Shown: positions 34,504-44,074 of the stretch, in pieces
Layout of the letters: every line of letters begins with the position of its first letter
Position numbering within the stretch: the stretch's first letter is position 1
DNA from: Polaromonas sp. JS666
GTDB lineage: Bacteria > Pseudomonadota > Gammaproteobacteria > Burkholderiales > Burkholderiaceae_C
DNA: 64,000 nt
NCBI RefSeq assembly: GCF_000013865.1
Contig: NC_007948.1
Coordinates: 4,278,001 to 4,342,000 of the forward strand
Direction of reading: 5' to 3'
Notes under the pieces: model-generated
What the model was told of the DNA's origin: nothing
Database searches by the model: none
Seen by the model: only the letters and a program-made list of their open reading frames with translations
Program-made: the position numbers and the translations under genes

Positions 34504-34540
34504 GGGTATAAATTGTACAGTCTTTGTACAATTTATACCC
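34504..34540 (-). promoter_or_regulatory. Perfect 16-bp-arm palindrome at the vapB start: operator
   Basis: Arms GGGTATAAATTGTACA (34504-34519) and TGTACAATTTATACCC (34525-34540) are exact inverted complements around a 5-bp centre. The palindrome directly touches the vapB start codon at 34503 and contains TATAAA and TACAAT, so operator and promoter overlap. VapB or the VapBC complex is the natural ligand. Confidence 0.85.
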
Positions 34541-34567
34541 CTTCACCGCAATCCGTAACCTGGTTAT

Positions 34568-35812
34568 TCAGGTCAGCGTCACCCGCGCAAACTTGCGCTT
34601 GCCCACCTGGAGAACATAGGTGCCGGCGCCCAGCTTCAAGGCCTTGTCACTGACCACGCTGGAGTCCACGCGCACGCCGCCGCCATCAATCAGGCGGTTG
34701 GCTTCACTGCCTGAGGGGGCGAGCCCGGCCTGCCGGAGCAGGGCGCCGATGCCGAGCGGCGCACCGCCCTCGGCCAGCGTCAGCGCCACCTCGGGAATCT
34801 CGTCGGGAACCCCGCCCTTGCTGCGGTTGATGAAATCCTGCTCGGCCGCATCGGCGGCGGCCGCGCTATGGAAGCGGGCGGTAATTTCCTTGGCCAGCGC
34901 CACCTTGGCATCCTTCGGGTTGCGGCCGGCCAGGACCTCAGCCCGGAGCGCGGCAATCTCGGCCTCGCTCCTGAACGACAGCAGGGTATACCAGCGCCAC
35001 ATCAGCACATCCGAAATGCTCAGCACCTTGGCAAACATGGTGTTGGCATCTTCCGAAATACCAATGTAGTTGTTCTTGCTCTTGGACATCTTCTCGATGC
35101 CATCAAGCCCCTCCAGCAGCGGCATGGTCAGGACGCACTGGGGATCCTGGCCGTACTCGACCTGCAGGTGGCGGCCCATCAGCAGGTTGAACTTCTGGTC
35201 GGTGCCGCCGAGTTCCAGGTCGGACTTGAGCGCGACCGAGTCATAGCCCTGCATCAGCGGGTATAAAAATTCGTGGACACTGATCGACTGGCCGGCCTTG
35301 AAGCGGTCGTGGAAATCGTTGCGCTCCATCATGCGGGCCACGGTGTAGCGCGAGGCCAGCTGGATCATGCCGCGGGCACCCAGTGGATCGCTCCATTCGC
35401 TGTTGTAGCGGATCTCGGTCCGGGCCGGGTCCAGCACCAGGCTGGCCTGCCTGTAGTAGGTCTGGGCGTTGACCTCGATCTGCTCGCGGGTCAGCGGCGG
35501 GCGGGTGCTGTTGCGGCCCGACGGGTCGCCAATCATGGTGGTGAAGTCGCCGATCAGGAAAATCACCGAATGGCCCAGATCCTGGAGCTGCCGCATTTTG
35601 TTCAAAACCACCGTATGTCCGACATGAATGTCAGGTGCGGTCGGGTCCAGGCCCAGTTTGATGCGCAACGGCACGCCCGTGGACTCGCTTCGGACCAGTT
35701 TTTTGACCCATTCGTCCTGCGGAATCAGTTCATCGCATCCGCGCAAGGAAACGGCCAGGGCCGTCTTGACACGGTCAGACAGCGGGATATTTGTAACAAG
35801 TTCTTGATTCAT
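34568..35812 (-). CDS. tyrS: Tyrosyl-tRNA synthetase
   Basis: Predicted 414-residue enzyme charging tRNA-Tyr. The HIGH-like motif is [11 protein letters not shown], preceded by [15 protein letters not shown] lies in [15 protein letters not shown]. The C-terminal S4 domain covers about the last 60 residues ([22 protein letters not shown]). It is divergent from the M23 peptidase gene. The next genes downstream on the same strand are the vapBC pair, with their own promoter. Confidence 0.96.
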   Translation of the reverse strand: MNQELVTNIPLSDRVKTALAVSLRGCDELIPQDEWVKKLVRSESTGVPLRIKLGLDPTAPDIHVGHTVVLNKMRQLQDLGHSVIFLIGDFTTMIGDPSGRNSTRPPLTREQIEVNAQTYYRQASLVLDPARTEIRYNSEWSDPLGARGMIQLASRYTVARMMERNDFHDRFKAGQSISVHEFLYPLMQGYDSVALKSDLELGGTDQKFNLLMGRHLQVEYGQDPQCVLTMPLLEGLDGIEKMSKSKNNYIGISEDANTMFAKVLSISDVLMWRWYTLLSFRSEAEIAALRAEVLAGRNPKDAKVALAKEITARFHSAAAADAAEQDFINRSKGGVPDEIPEVALTLAEGGAPLGIGALLRQAGLAPSGSEANRLIDGGGVRVDSSVVSDKALKLGAGTYVLQVGKRKFARVTLT

Positions 35813-36044
35813 AAGGGTTTTTCAGATGCGGGGCTTTATCCGACAGATATAATTCGTGCTCTCCTGCGTCAGGCTGCCATTTTAGTTGGCCCGCAACTTG
35901 CTGATCAGGATAGAAACGTTTTAAGTCCGGTGACGCCGGACCCTCACACCAGCAGTGCGGGCCAGTCACCGATCACCTTATATCGCAGTCAGGCGCACCA
36001 ACCTCGGTTATCGCGCCTTGGGTGCACTTTAGTTGGGAATTTTC

Positions 36045-37406
36045 GTGTTTCACCTGCCCTCCCACATCCTGACATCCCTCGCGGACAGCCTTCGTCGCCA
36101 CCCCAAACGAGTTACCGGCAGCCTTGCCGTGTTGCTGCTGGGCACCGGTGTGACCGCGTTTGGCGTCGCACCCCTGGCGCCCGATGCCGCCAACCTGCCG
36201 GTCCATCAGATCCTGGAGGCCGTGCAGCCCCTGCCAACGCAAGTCCAGACCGACGCGCTGGGCGAGTTCCGCTTCAACCTGTTTCGCACCGAAGGCACGC
36301 GCAGCAGCGACACCGCCGACAGCCTGCTCAAGCGCCTGGGCATCAATGACCCGGCCGCAGCAGCCTTTCTGCGCAGCGACGCCAACGCCCAGGTGATCCT
36401 GGCGGGCCGCACCGGAAAAAATGTCACGGCAGAAGCCAGCGACAGCCAGCAGCTCCAGAAACTCAGCATGCGCTGGCCCACCGACGACGAGACCCTGTTC
36501 AAGCGCCTGGTGATCGAACGCACCGCCTCCGGCTTCAGCTCCCGCATAGAAACCGCGCCCTACACCAGCTCGGCCCGGCTGGCCAGCGGCAGCATCCAGA
36601 CCTCGCTGTTTGCCGCCACCGACGAAGCCCGCATTCCCGATGGCGTGGCCGTGCAGATGGCCGAGATTTTCTCGGGCGACATCGATTTCCGCCGCGCACT
36701 GCGCAAGGGCGACCGCTTCAACGTGGTCTATGAGACCCTGGAAGCCGACGGCGAGGCACTGCGCACCGGCCGCGTGCTGTCGGCCGAGTTCGTCAACGCC
36801 GGCAAGGCCCACCAGGCCATGTGGTTCCAGCCCCCGGGCCAAAATACCGCAGGCGCACCCAACAAGGGCGGCTACTACACGCTGGACGGCCAAAGCCTGC
36901 GCCGCGCCTACCTGAGCTCACCGGTGGAGTTTTCCCGGATCAGCAGCGGCTTTTCCATGCGCTTTCACCCTGTCTTGCAAAAATGGCGTGCGCACCTGGG
37001 CACCGACTTTGCCGCCACCACCGGCACGCCCGCGCGAACCGTGGGCGACGGGGTGGTCGAGTTTGCCGGCGTGCAGAACGGCTACGGCAACGTGGTTTTC
37101 ATCCGCCACCGCAACAACCACGAAACCGTGTATGCGCACCTGAGCAAGATCTCGGTGCAGCGCGGCCAAAGCGTCAGCCAGGGCCAGACCATTGGCCTGG
37201 TCGGCTCCACCGGCTGGGCCACCGGCCCCCACCTGCATTTTGAGTTCCGCGTCAACGGCGCCCAGCAGGATCCGATGACCATTGCCAAGCAGAGCGAGAC
37301 CATTCCGGTCTCCACAGCGGCCCTGCCGGCGTTCAGGCAGCAGGCAGCCGGCGTCCGAAACCAATTGCTCGCTGCGGCCACCATTTCGCAGACCCGCGCG
37401 GAATAA
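36045..37406 (+). CDS. M23 family metallopeptidase (LytM-type)
   Basis: Predicted 453-residue peptidoglycan hydrolase from a GTG at 36045 (VFHLPSHIL); a TTG at 36033 is an alternative and no ATG fits. A membrane anchor or signal lies at about 22-40 (TGSLAVLLLGTGVTAFGVA). The catalytic M23 domain near residues 310-410 has HLGTDFAA and GPHLHFEF as zinc ligands, with VYAHLSKI and GSTGWATG between. The middle part resembles OapA/NlpD-type linkers. It precedes anmK, another cell-wall gene, across a repeat-filled gap. Confidence 0.87.
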   Translation: MFHLPSHILTSLADSLRRHPKRVTGSLAVLLLGTGVTAFGVAPLAPDAANLPVHQILEAVQPLPTQVQTDALGEFRFNLFRTEGTRSSDTADSLLKRLGINDPAAAAFLRSDANAQVILAGRTGKNVTAEASDSQQLQKLSMRWPTDDETLFKRLVIERTASGFSSRIETAPYTSSARLASGSIQTSLFAATDEARIPDGVAVQMAEIFSGDIDFRRALRKGDRFNVVYETLEADGEALRTGRVLSAEFVNAGKAHQAMWFQPPGQNTAGAPNKGGYYTLDGQSLRRAYLSSPVEFSRISSGFSMRFHPVLQKWRAHLGTDFAATTGTPARTVGDGVVEFAGVQNGYGNVVFIRHRNNHETVYAHLSKISVQRGQSVSQGQTIGLVGSTGWATGPHLHFEFRVNGAQQDPMTIAKQSETIPVSTAALPAFRQQAAGVRNQLLAAATISQTRAE

Positions 37407-37408
37407 AG

Positions 37409-37780
37409 GCCCCCACGCTTTTCACTGCGTGTAATGCGCTGCCCCCCGAGGGGGCCGCTGCGCCTGCGGTCTGGCAAAGCCAGTCCCGCGGCCCCTGCTG
37501 GGATGAAGAGCCCCCACGCTCGCTCACTGCGTATAGCTCTCGAGCCCTTGCAGGCCGGGAGCCGCAGGCTCCAGCCCCTCGGAGGTTGAACTTGCTTGGG
37601 GCGGCCCGGCGCGGCGTTCCTCGGGCCCCCACGCTTTTCACTGCGTGTAATGCGCTGCCCCCCGAGGGGGCCGCTGCGCCTGCGGCCCGGCCAAGCCGGT
37701 TCCGCGGCCCCTGCTGGGCTGGAGAGCTACCCCTTGCTTGGGCGGCGTTCGTTGCCCCCATGTTCGCTCACTGCGCGTCG
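37409..37780 (+). repeat. Mosaic intergenic repeat, copy 6 (compound)
   Basis: The longest compound copy, filling most of the 492-bp gap before anmK. It starts 2 nt after the peptidase stop. Three GCCCCCACG/GCCCCCATG units (37409, near 37510, near 37625) are joined by GGAGCCGCAGGCTCC and CTTGGGGCGGCCC modules. The remaining sequence to 37898 shows no gene. Confidence 0.8.
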
Positions 37781-37898
37781 CTCTCCATTCCCGAAGTAGT
37801 TAGTTTTTCCTCGGGCCGGTCCGCGAAATTTTGGGGCCGGGGCTCAAATGACCTGCAAGTAACGCTACCCCGCTCGCTCCCTGCGGCAAAATAGCCGC

Positions 37899-39035
37899 AT
37901 GCTGGATTACTACATTGGCCTGATGTCGGGCACCTCACTCGACGGCGCGGACGGGGTGCTGGTGGACTTCTCCGGCGACAAACTTCGCGTCGTGGCGGCG
38001 GTCACCGAACCCTTTGCCGACAGCTTCCGGGCGGAATTGCTGGCGCTGAACACACCCACCCACAATGAGCTGCACCGTGCGGCGCTCGCGGCAAACCAGT
38101 TGGCCGCGGTCTACGCCCGGGTGGTCAAGACCCTGTTGATCGAGGCTGGCGCACAGGGAATCACTCCGGAACACATAGGCGCGGTGGGTGCGCATGGACA
38201 GACTGTCAGGCACCAGCCGCAGCGAACCTCGCTGGATGCCGAGGGGGCAGGCTACACGCTGCAGCTCAACAACCCGGCCCTGCTGGCCGAGCTCACCGGG
38301 CTGGACGTGGTGGCGGACTTTCGCAGCCGCGATGTGGCCGCCGGTGGCCAGGGCGCGCCGCTGGTTCCCGCCTTTCACCAGCGTATTTTTGGCCGGGCGG
38401 ACAGCACCGTTGCCGTGCTGAACATCGGCGGCATCTCCAACCTCAGCGTGTTGCCCCGCGACGGCGAGGCGCCCGTGCTGGGTTTTGACTGCGGGCCGGG
38501 CAATGCGCTGATCGATGCGTGGTGCCTGCAGCACACCGGCCAGCCATTTGACGCCGGCGGCGCCTGGGCGGCCAGCGGCAAACTGCTCTCCGGGCTGCTG
38601 GCCAGCCTGCTGGACGAACCCTATTTTGGCCAGGCCCCTCCCAAAAGCACGGGCAGAGACCTTTTCAGCCTGGCGTGGCTGGCTGAAAAACTGCAACCAT
38701 TCGCCGCAGAACGCCCCGAAGACATCCAGAACACCTTGACCGAATTCACGGCCAGCGCCTGTATAGCCGGTGTTACCGGCTACGGGAAAGACAGCAAGGA
38801 GCTGATTGTGTGCGGCGGCGGCGCTTTCAACCGGCACCTGATGCAGCGCCTGCAGGCCGGCTTGCCATCGCTGGCGGTGACCTCATCGGCGACCCATGGC
38901 CTGCCGCCCCTGCAGGTCGAGGCCGCCGCTTTTGCCTGGCTGGCCCGCCAGGCCGTCGAAAGGCAGCCCGGCAATCTCGCGAGCGCCACAGGCGCCGCCG
39001 GCCCGCGGGTGCTGGGCGCCGTCTATCCGGCCTGA
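37899..39035 (+). CDS. anmK: Anhydro-N-acetylmuramic acid kinase
   Basis: Predicted 378-residue cytoplasmic kinase that converts 1,6-anhydroMurNAc to MurNAc-6-phosphate during cell-wall recycling. The ATP-binding GLMSGTSLDGADGVLVDF opens the protein. GAHGQTVRHQP, VADFRSRDVAAGGQGAPLVP and NIGGISNLSV are family motifs, and CGGGAFN closes the active site. Length normal. Followed by a two-way terminator shared with erpA. Confidence 0.95.
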   Translation: MLDYYIGLMSGTSLDGADGVLVDFSGDKLRVVAAVTEPFADSFRAELLALNTPTHNELHRAALAANQLAAVYARVVKTLLIEAGAQGITPEHIGAVGAHGQTVRHQPQRTSLDAEGAGYTLQLNNPALLAELTGLDVVADFRSRDVAAGGQGAPLVPAFHQRIFGRADSTVAVLNIGGISNLSVLPRDGEAPVLGFDCGPGNALIDAWCLQHTGQPFDAGGAWAASGKLLSGLLASLLDEPYFGQAPPKSTGRDLFSLAWLAEKLQPFAAERPEDIQNTLTEFTASACIAGVTGYGKDSKELIVCGGGAFNRHLMQRLQAGLPSLAVTSSATHGLPPLQVEAAAFAWLARQAVERQPGNLASATGAAGPRVLGAVYPA

Positions 39036-39100
39036 CACCCGGGCTGGAATGATCAGGGCTGACAAGCGCCCAAGACCCGTACAAACCAAACCAAAAGCAA

Positions 39101-39124
39101 AAAGCCGCCCGAAGGCGGCTTTTG
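39101..39124. terminator. Bidirectional terminator between anmK and erpA
   Basis: AAAAGCCGCC-CGAA-GGCGGCTTTT: a perfect 10-bp stem with a stable CGAA loop and A/T tracts on both sides, lying between convergent genes. Confidence 0.92.
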
Positions 39125-39147
39125 ATGGTTAGAGGAGAGCGGACGGC

Positions 39148-39513
39148 TCAGGCGGAAAAACTGGAACCGCAGCCACAGGTGCTGGTCGCATTCGGGTTCT
39201 TGATCACGAACTGCGCGCCTTCGAGGTCGTCCTTGTAGTCGATCTCGGCGCCGACCAGGTACTGGTAGCTCATGGCGTCGATCAGCAGCGACACGCCATT
39301 TTTGGTCATGGTGGTGTCGTCTTCGTTGGTGATCTCATCAAAGGTGAAACCATACTGAAAACCGGAGCAGCCCCCACCCTGCACAAACACGCGCAATTTC
39401 AGGTCGGGATTGCCCTCTTCGGCAATCAGCTCGGCGACCTTGGCTGCCGCGCTGTCGGTGAAGACAAAGGGTGCGGGCATTTCGGTCTGGATAATTTCAG
39501 CAACTGCGCTCAT
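39148..39513 (-). CDS. erpA: Iron-sulfur cluster insertion protein ErpA
   Basis: Predicted 121-residue A-type carrier delivering Fe-S clusters to apo-proteins. The three cluster cysteines are in [11 protein letters not shown] and the C-terminal [37 protein letters not shown] is the usual middle. Length and ending are normal. Confidence 0.94.
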   Translation of the reverse strand: MSAVAEIIQTEMPAPFVFTDSAAAKVAELIAEEGNPDLKLRVFVQGGGCSGFQYGFTFDEITNEDDTTMTKNGVSLLIDAMSYQYLVGAEIDYKDDLEGAQFVIKNPNATSTCGCGSSFSA

Positions 39514-39620
39514 GGAAACTCCGTAATTCTGGTCTCAACAAACAAATAGTACAGCAAATCGATCAACCATAGGACTCATACGTCTAAGCAGTGTTCCACG
39601 GCTGCCAGACTGGCTTTCGA

Positions 39621-40067
39621 CTATTTACTGTAAGTACTTACTGTCTTTGTTTCGTCAGCAATGTTCAGGCTGTTGTTGGCGGCCAACTTCAAGGGTGGCT
39701 TTTCTTCCAGCTGCTGGAGCGTTGTGGGCCGCAACTGTCCAAAGATGACGGCGCCCTGGTGCATTTCAAGCGCCTTGTATGCCACGTCCCCTTCAATCCT
39801 GGCCTTGGGCTGGAGTTCCAGCAGTTCCGAGGCGTGAACGGGGCCCATCACGCGGCCATTGATGATCACGTGGTCCGCATGCACCAGCCCGGTCACCACG
39901 GCCGACTCGCTAATCACCAGAATGCTGGGGCTGCCTTCGTTGGCGCGAATGTCACCAATCACTTCGCCATCGATCCGCAGGCCGTCGGTGAATTTGAGGC
40001 TGCCTTCAATGCAGCTACCCTGGGCAATCAGGCTTCTAATGGGGGGCTGCTTCTTTTTACCGAACAT
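39621..40067 (-). CDS. Bactofilin (polymer-forming cytoskeletal protein)
   Basis: Predicted 148-residue cytoskeletal protein. The N-terminus MFGKKKQPPIRSLI is short and basic, followed by a right-handed beta-helix (bactofilin) core at about 15-110, with GCS/GSLKFTDGLRIDGEVIGDI and IINGRVMGPVHASELLELQPKARIEGDVAYKALEMHQGAVIFGQL. Start 40067 is the family start. It lies 52 bp downstream of the DUF6776 gene and is probably co-transcribed; bactofilins often act in cell shape near peptidoglycan enzymes. Confidence 0.9.
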   Translation of the reverse strand: MFGKKKQPPIRSLIAQGSCIEGSLKFTDGLRIDGEVIGDIRANEGSPSILVISESAVVTGLVHADHVIINGRVMGPVHASELLELQPKARIEGDVAYKALEMHQGAVIFGQLRPTTLQQLEEKPPLKLAANNSLNIADETKTVSTYSK

Positions 40068-40119
40068 ATACGGGTTCCTCGAGGTGGGGCTGGATTGGAA
40101 TGGAGGACGAGGCGGGAAG

Positions 40120-40863
40120 TCAGAGCTTGAAGGTCTGAACGGAGCGGACTGTCGTGCCTTCAAGCACTTTGGCGGTCACGGTTTTTACCACGGCCTGGGG
40201 AGGCAAATCGAGGACACCTTCCACGCGGCGGTACTGTTTGAACTGCAACGCCTGCGGACCACCGGGCAAGGTCATGGCCCAGGGCTCGCCGGCCTGTGTG
40301 CCGTTCACCGTCAGGTCGAGCCTGCCATTGAAAACCGGGGCATTCTTGAGCGGCTGGATCACCAGCACCTGCCATTTGAGCTGGGTCTCCGACAACACCT
40401 CGGCCTGCAAGCTGCGCAGCGAGGCCACTTCGGCGCCCCCTGAGGGCAACAGCTTCTCGAAAAACCCGAGGTCGTCGCGCAGCGCGCGGTTGTCCGATTC
40501 CAGCTGGCGGATCTGGCTCATCATTTTCTCCTGCAGCGCCTTCTCGGCCGTCAACAGGCTGCCGGAGGTGTTGGCAACCGACTGCGCCTTGTCGCGGTCC
40601 GAGCGCAGGCTGGCGACTTCCTGCCGCAGCAGGCTGAGCTCCTGCTTGGCGTTGGTGTCCAGCCCCGCAATACTCTTGCCAAACTCGAAGGCCCACAAGG
40701 CGATGGCGGCAGAAAATCCCAGCATCAGGGCGCCGGCGATCCAGCGCAGGGGCCAGGGAAGCGAGCTGCGGATGGCCATGCGCGGCGAACTGATGGTCAG
40801 GCGGCGGCGAAACAGGCGAAATTTCAAAGGGCAGGTCCAGCGTTTTCGTTCGGGAGGCTGCAT
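40120..40863 (-). CDS. DUF6776-like membrane protein with coiled coil
   Basis: Predicted 247-residue inner-membrane protein. One transmembrane helix (WIAGALMLGFSAAIALWAFEFG) follows a basic N-terminus. About 80 residues of coiled coil come next (SLLRQEVASLRSDRDKAQS...). A beta-rich C-terminal domain of about 110 residues follows. It matches what I recall as DUF6776, a neighbour of bactofilins in Burkholderiales. The start at 40863 is my choice among several in-frame ATGs. Function unknown. Confidence 0.72.
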   Translation of the reverse strand: MQPPERKRWTCPLKFRLFRRRLTISSPRMAIRSSLPWPLRWIAGALMLGFSAAIALWAFEFGKSIAGLDTNAKQELSLLRQEVASLRSDRDKAQSVANTSGSLLTAEKALQEKMMSQIRQLESDNRALRDDLGFFEKLLPSGGAEVASLRSLQAEVLSETQLKWQVLVIQPLKNAPVFNGRLDLTVNGTQAGEPWAMTLPGGPQALQFKQYRRVEGVLDLPPQAVVKTVTAKVLEGTTVRSVQTFKL

Positions 40864-41009
40864 TGTGCACGCAGACAGGGCCCGGCCCGGCCTCTGTGCG
40901 GCAGGCAACGTAAGGGATTGCATCAAAGGGTTGCAAGGCGTTGCATCAAGGCGGCCAAGCAGGTCCATCGCTTGGAAAATCCATGAAAAAGCCCATGCAA
41001 AAGACCATG

Positions 41010-41044
41010 AAAAAAGCCGCCAGGCGAACCATGGCGGCTTTTTT
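41010..41044 (-). terminator. Terminator of the rplM-rpsI operon
   Basis: AAAAAAGCCGCCA and TGGCGGCTTTTTT form a perfect 13-bp stem around a 9-base loop, 17 bp past the rpsI stop on the minus strand. Confidence 0.92.
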
Positions 41045-41061
41045 CGGGCAGGGAAAGCGGA

Positions 41062-41454
41062 TTAACGCTTGCTGAACTGCTTGCGGCGGCGAGCCGAACG
41101 GAAACCGACCTTTTTACGCTCGACTTCACGTGCATCGCGCGTGACAAACCCAGCCTGGCTCAGGGCCGGCTTGAGTGTTGCGTCGTAGTCAATCAGCGCA
41201 CGGGTAATGCCGTGGCGGACTGCGCCGGCCTGGCCGGACTCACCACCGCCGTGGACGTTGACCATGATGTCAAACGTCTCGACGTGGTTCGTCAGAAACA
41301 GGGGCTGACGGCAGATCATGATCGAGGTTTCACGACCGAAGAACACCTGGATGTCACGGTCATTGATCGTGATCTTGCCGGTGCCTTTTTTGATAAACAC
41401 GCGAGCGACGCTGGATTTGCGACGGCCGGTGCCATTGTTCCATTCACCAATCAT
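41062..41454 (-). CDS. rpsI: 30S ribosomal protein S9
   Basis: Predicted 130-residue ribosomal protein. [20 protein letters not shown] opens the chain, [19 protein letters not shown] is the conserved core and the C-terminus ends in [13 protein letters not shown], whose last residues reach the ribosomal P site. It lies 10 bp after rplM in the conserved rplM-rpsI operon. Confidence 0.98.
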   Translation of the reverse strand: MIGEWNNGTGRRKSSVARVFIKKGTGKITINDRDIQVFFGRETSIMICRQPLFLTNHVETFDIMVNVHGGGESGQAGAVRHGITRALIDYDATLKPALSQAGFVTRDAREVERKKVGFRSARRRKQFSKR

Positions 41455-41464
41455 CAATGGCTCC

Positions 41465-41893
41465 TTAGATGTCCAGCACTTTAGGCTGTTGGGCGGTATG
41501 CGGGTGCTCTGCACCACCGTACACCTTGAGTTTCTTGATCATCGCGTAGCCCAGCGGGCCTTTTGGCAGCATGCCCTTGACGGCTTTTTCCAAAGCGCGG
41601 CCAGGATGCTTGGCTTGCATGTCGCGAAAATTGGTGGCTGTAATGCCGCCGGGATAGCCCGAATGGCGGTAGTACATCTTGTCCAGCGCCTTGGCGCCAG
41701 TGACGCGCAGCTGGGCTGCGTTGATGATGACAATGAAGTCACCGGTATCGACGTGAGGCGTATAAATGGCCTTGTGTTTGCCGCGCAAACGGAGAGCAAC
41801 TTCGCTGGCTACTCGTCCGAGGACCTTGTCGGTCGCGTCAATCACAAACCACTCGTGCGTCACGTCAGCGGGTTTGGCGCTGAACGTTTTCAT
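41465..41893 (-). CDS. rplM: 50S ribosomal protein L13
   Basis: Predicted 142-residue ribosomal protein. [30 protein letters not shown] and the later [10 protein letters not shown] and [30 protein letters not shown] are typical. First gene of the operon; a sigma-70-type promoter lies at 42062-42091, leaving an untranslated leader of about 160 nt. Confidence 0.98.
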   Translation of the reverse strand: MKTFSAKPADVTHEWFVIDATDKVLGRVASEVALRLRGKHKAIYTPHVDTGDFIVIINAAQLRVTGAKALDKMYYRHSGYPGGITATNFRDMQAKHPGRALEKAVKGMLPKGPLGYAMIKKLKVYGGAEHPHTAQQPKVLDI

Positions 41894-42061
41894 GAGTTTT
41901 CTCTTTTCGAGTTGGTTTGGCGGGTTCTTTTCCACGGTCGGTGTTCTTCTGATGAGAACCTCTTAGGTGGTCATTTGCGCGAAATTCCGAGGAAAGCCAA
42001 GCCGTCCATGAAGCTTCATGCAACTCTGCCGCGGAACCACATGTGCGCTGCAGAGCCTTGG

Positions 42062-42091
42062 ATTATATGAAAAATCAAGGGCTTACGTCAA
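42062..42091 (-). promoter_or_regulatory. Sigma-70 promoter for rplM-rpsI
   Basis: On the minus strand TTGACG (42091-42086) and TATAAT (42067-42062) are separated by 18 bp. Both boxes are near consensus. The spacing to rplM implies a 5' leader of about 160 nt, long enough for autogenous control, though no conserved leader structure was recognised. Confidence 0.75.
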
Positions 42092-42133
42092 TCCACCCTG
42101 GCATTTGGCCCGCGAGAAGGTAGGATAGGCCCC

Positions 42134-43132
42134 ATGTTTTCCTACCGCCACGCCTTCCACGCAGGCAACCACGCCGACGTGCTCAAGCACACCACGCTGA
42201 TCGCGTTGATGAAGTATTTGACCCAGAAAGACACGGCGCTGACCGTGATTGACACCCATGCCGGGGCCGGCCTGTACCGGCTCGATGGCGACTACACCGA
42301 GACCAGCGGCGAAGCGCTGGAGGGTATTTTCAGGCTTCTTTCAGCTCAAAAACCATCATCACCCCCCAAAGACACCGACTCAGCCGCTACAAAAAAGGTA
42401 GCAACCACCAAGCCACCCGTCCCGGCCAAGACCAAGGCTGCGGGCGCTTGGGCCCCGGCCCTGCAGGATTACCTGGACGTGCTGAAGGGCCTGAACCCCC
42501 AGTTCGCCCAGACCGGCGACCCGGCCCACCTGAAAATTTACCCCGGCTCCCCGTTTATCGAACAGCAATTCCTGAGCGGGCGCGACAAGCTCAAGCTGTT
42601 TGAACTGCATCCCACCGATTTCAAGTCGCTGGCTGGCAACATCGAGCAACTGGGCGTCGGCCGGCAGGTGGCCGTGGCCCGCGAAGACGGTTTCGAAGCC
42701 TTGAAGACCTTTTTGCCGCCGCCGGCACGGCGCGCCATGGTGCTGTGCGACCCCAGCTATGAGATCAAGAGCGACTACGCGCGGGTGAGCGTCTGCATGG
42801 CCGACGCGGTCAAACGCTTCGCCACCGGTACCTATGTGGTCTGGTACCCCATCATCCCGCGTCCCGAAGCGCACGATTTGCCGCGAAAGCTCAAGACGCT
42901 GGCCGTCAAGGCCGGCCGAAGCTGGCTGAACGCCACCTTGACGGTGAAATCGAGCAAGTTAACCACCGGTACCGAGGGAGAAGTCATACGACCGGGCTTG
43001 CCCGCCAGCGGCATGTTCGTGATCAACCCACCGCATACGCTCAAGGCGGAACTGCAAGCCGCCCTGCCCCAGATGGTGGCGCTGCTCGGGCAGGACCGCA
43101 ACGCCGGCTTCACGCTGGACCACGGCGGCTGA
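42134..43132 (+). CDS. rlmJ: 23S rRNA (adenine(2030)-N(6))-methyltransferase RlmJ
   Basis: Predicted 332-residue rRNA methyltransferase. FSYRHAFHAGNHADVLKH opens it as in E. coli RlmJ, DTHAGAGLY holds SAM, and the catalytic motif (DPPY in E. coli) reads DPSY in LCDPSYEIKSDYARV. E. coli RlmJ is about 280 residues. The extra length is mainly a Ser/Pro/Lys/Thr-rich insertion at about residues 74-104, replacing a short loop; its DNA contains the GCTAC/GTAGC palindrome at 42386. The Pro-to-Ser change in the catalytic motif is worth noting. Confidence 0.9.
   Translation: MFSYRHAFHAGNHADVLKHTTLIALMKYLTQKDTALTVIDTHAGAGLYRLDGDYTETSGEALEGIFRLLSAQKPSSPPKDTDSAATKKVATTKPPVPAKTKAAGAWAPALQDYLDVLKGLNPQFAQTGDPAHLKIYPGSPFIEQQFLSGRDKLKLFELHPTDFKSLAGNIEQLGVGRQVAVAREDGFEALKTFLPPPARRAMVLCDPSYEIKSDYARVSVCMADAVKRFATGTYVVWYPIIPRPEAHDLPRKLKTLAVKAGRSWLNATLTVKSSKLTTGTEGEVIRPGLPASGMFVINPPHTLKAELQAALPQMVALLGQDRNAGFTLDHGG
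42386..42402. repeat. GCTAC/GTAGC palindrome inside rlmJ
   Basis: GCTAC-AAAAAAG-GTAGC within the non-conserved in-frame insertion of rlmJ. It resembles the intergenic TGCTA/TAGCA palindromes of this window, suggesting that such an element gave rise to the insertion. Confidence 0.55.
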
Positions 43133-43191
43133 GTCGACCGCGATACGTGAGACGCAATAGATAGAGACAGCGAAGCGCCGGCTATTGCCAG

Positions 43192-44010
43192 CTACTGCAA
43201 CAGCTTGTCAGGCGGAATTTTTCCCTGCACGGCCCAAGCCCGCGCGGTCAGGGCGATCGAACCATCGGCGGCCGCAACCAGCCGCGCCCTCAATGTGTCG
43301 CGTATGCGATCACGAGTGCCAGCGTCTAGGCCCGCAAGGTAGGTGGGCGCTGCGCCCTGCCTCCCCAAAAACGGGGTCCAGTAGTCATCGAAGTCCCGAA
43401 AAACTGTGGCGACATCAATGGCGCGCACGGACACCGAATTCAGGCCGACCTCGCGAAACAGCATCTCCAGTGGTTCAGGCTGGCAGATTGGAAAGCGCTG
43501 GGCCTGATCAACGCTGGAGTCTTGCGGATTGATCTGCACCGCGACGTCCCAAAAGTGCCGCATCATCTGCATGCCACCGCGATAGTCCCAGACATAGGCC
43601 GCTACCGTGCCTTCAGGGCGCGTTACCCGCACCATCTCGGCGGCCATGGCCTTGGGGTCTGCCACGAAGTTCAGCACGAGCCCCGAAACAGTGGCGTCGC
43701 ATGACCGGGCCGGCCAGGCGAGCGCCAGGGCATCGCCAAGGTCAAACTGCACTCTCGGGTCCTGGACCCTCTCGCGTGCGGCGCGAATGAACCCCTCGGC
43801 GCGGTCCACGGCCAGGACCAAGGCCGGGTCATGGCGTTCGAGGATGCATTCCGAAAGAGCGCCCGTCCCGCAGCCCACGTCGCCCCAGGTCAGGCCGGGT
43901 TCAACATTCAGCCATCCGAGAAACTCTCTCGCCACCGGGCGGCTCCAGCGTCCGACCCATTGCTCGTAGGCATTGCCGGCGCCCCATGTTTCGTTCGCGC
44001 TGTCAGCCAT
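43192..44010 (-). CDS. Class I SAM-dependent methyltransferase
   Basis: Predicted 272-residue methyltransferase. SAM motif I is TWGDVGCGTGALSE near residue 40, followed by VLAVDRAEGFI and ALAWPARSCDATVSGLVLNFV. The rest is a variable C-terminal region. Relatives act on small molecules (UbiE/trans-aconitate type), but the substrate is not evident. GGAGGGAG precedes the ATG at 44010. Confidence 0.82.
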   Translation of the reverse strand: MADSANETWGAGNAYEQWVGRWSRPVAREFLGWLNVEPGLTWGDVGCGTGALSECILERHDPALVLAVDRAEGFIRAARERVQDPRVQFDLGDALALAWPARSCDATVSGLVLNFVADPKAMAAEMVRVTRPEGTVAAYVWDYRGGMQMMRHFWDVAVQINPQDSSVDQAQRFPICQPEPLEMLFREVGLNSVSVRAIDVATVFRDFDDYWTPFLGRQGAAPTYLAGLDAGTRDRIRDTLRARLVAAADGSIALTARAWAVQGKIPPDKLLQ

Positions 44011-44074
44011 GTCGACTCCCTCCTGCCCCACCGGGGGCCAGGATAGATGCTACTGCCGGACGGGGCCCTGCAGC

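Noticed and set aside
41894..42061. Ribosomal-protein leader structure upstream of rplM
   Set aside because: The leader is about 160 nt long, but I could not identify a conserved L13-binding fold by eye.
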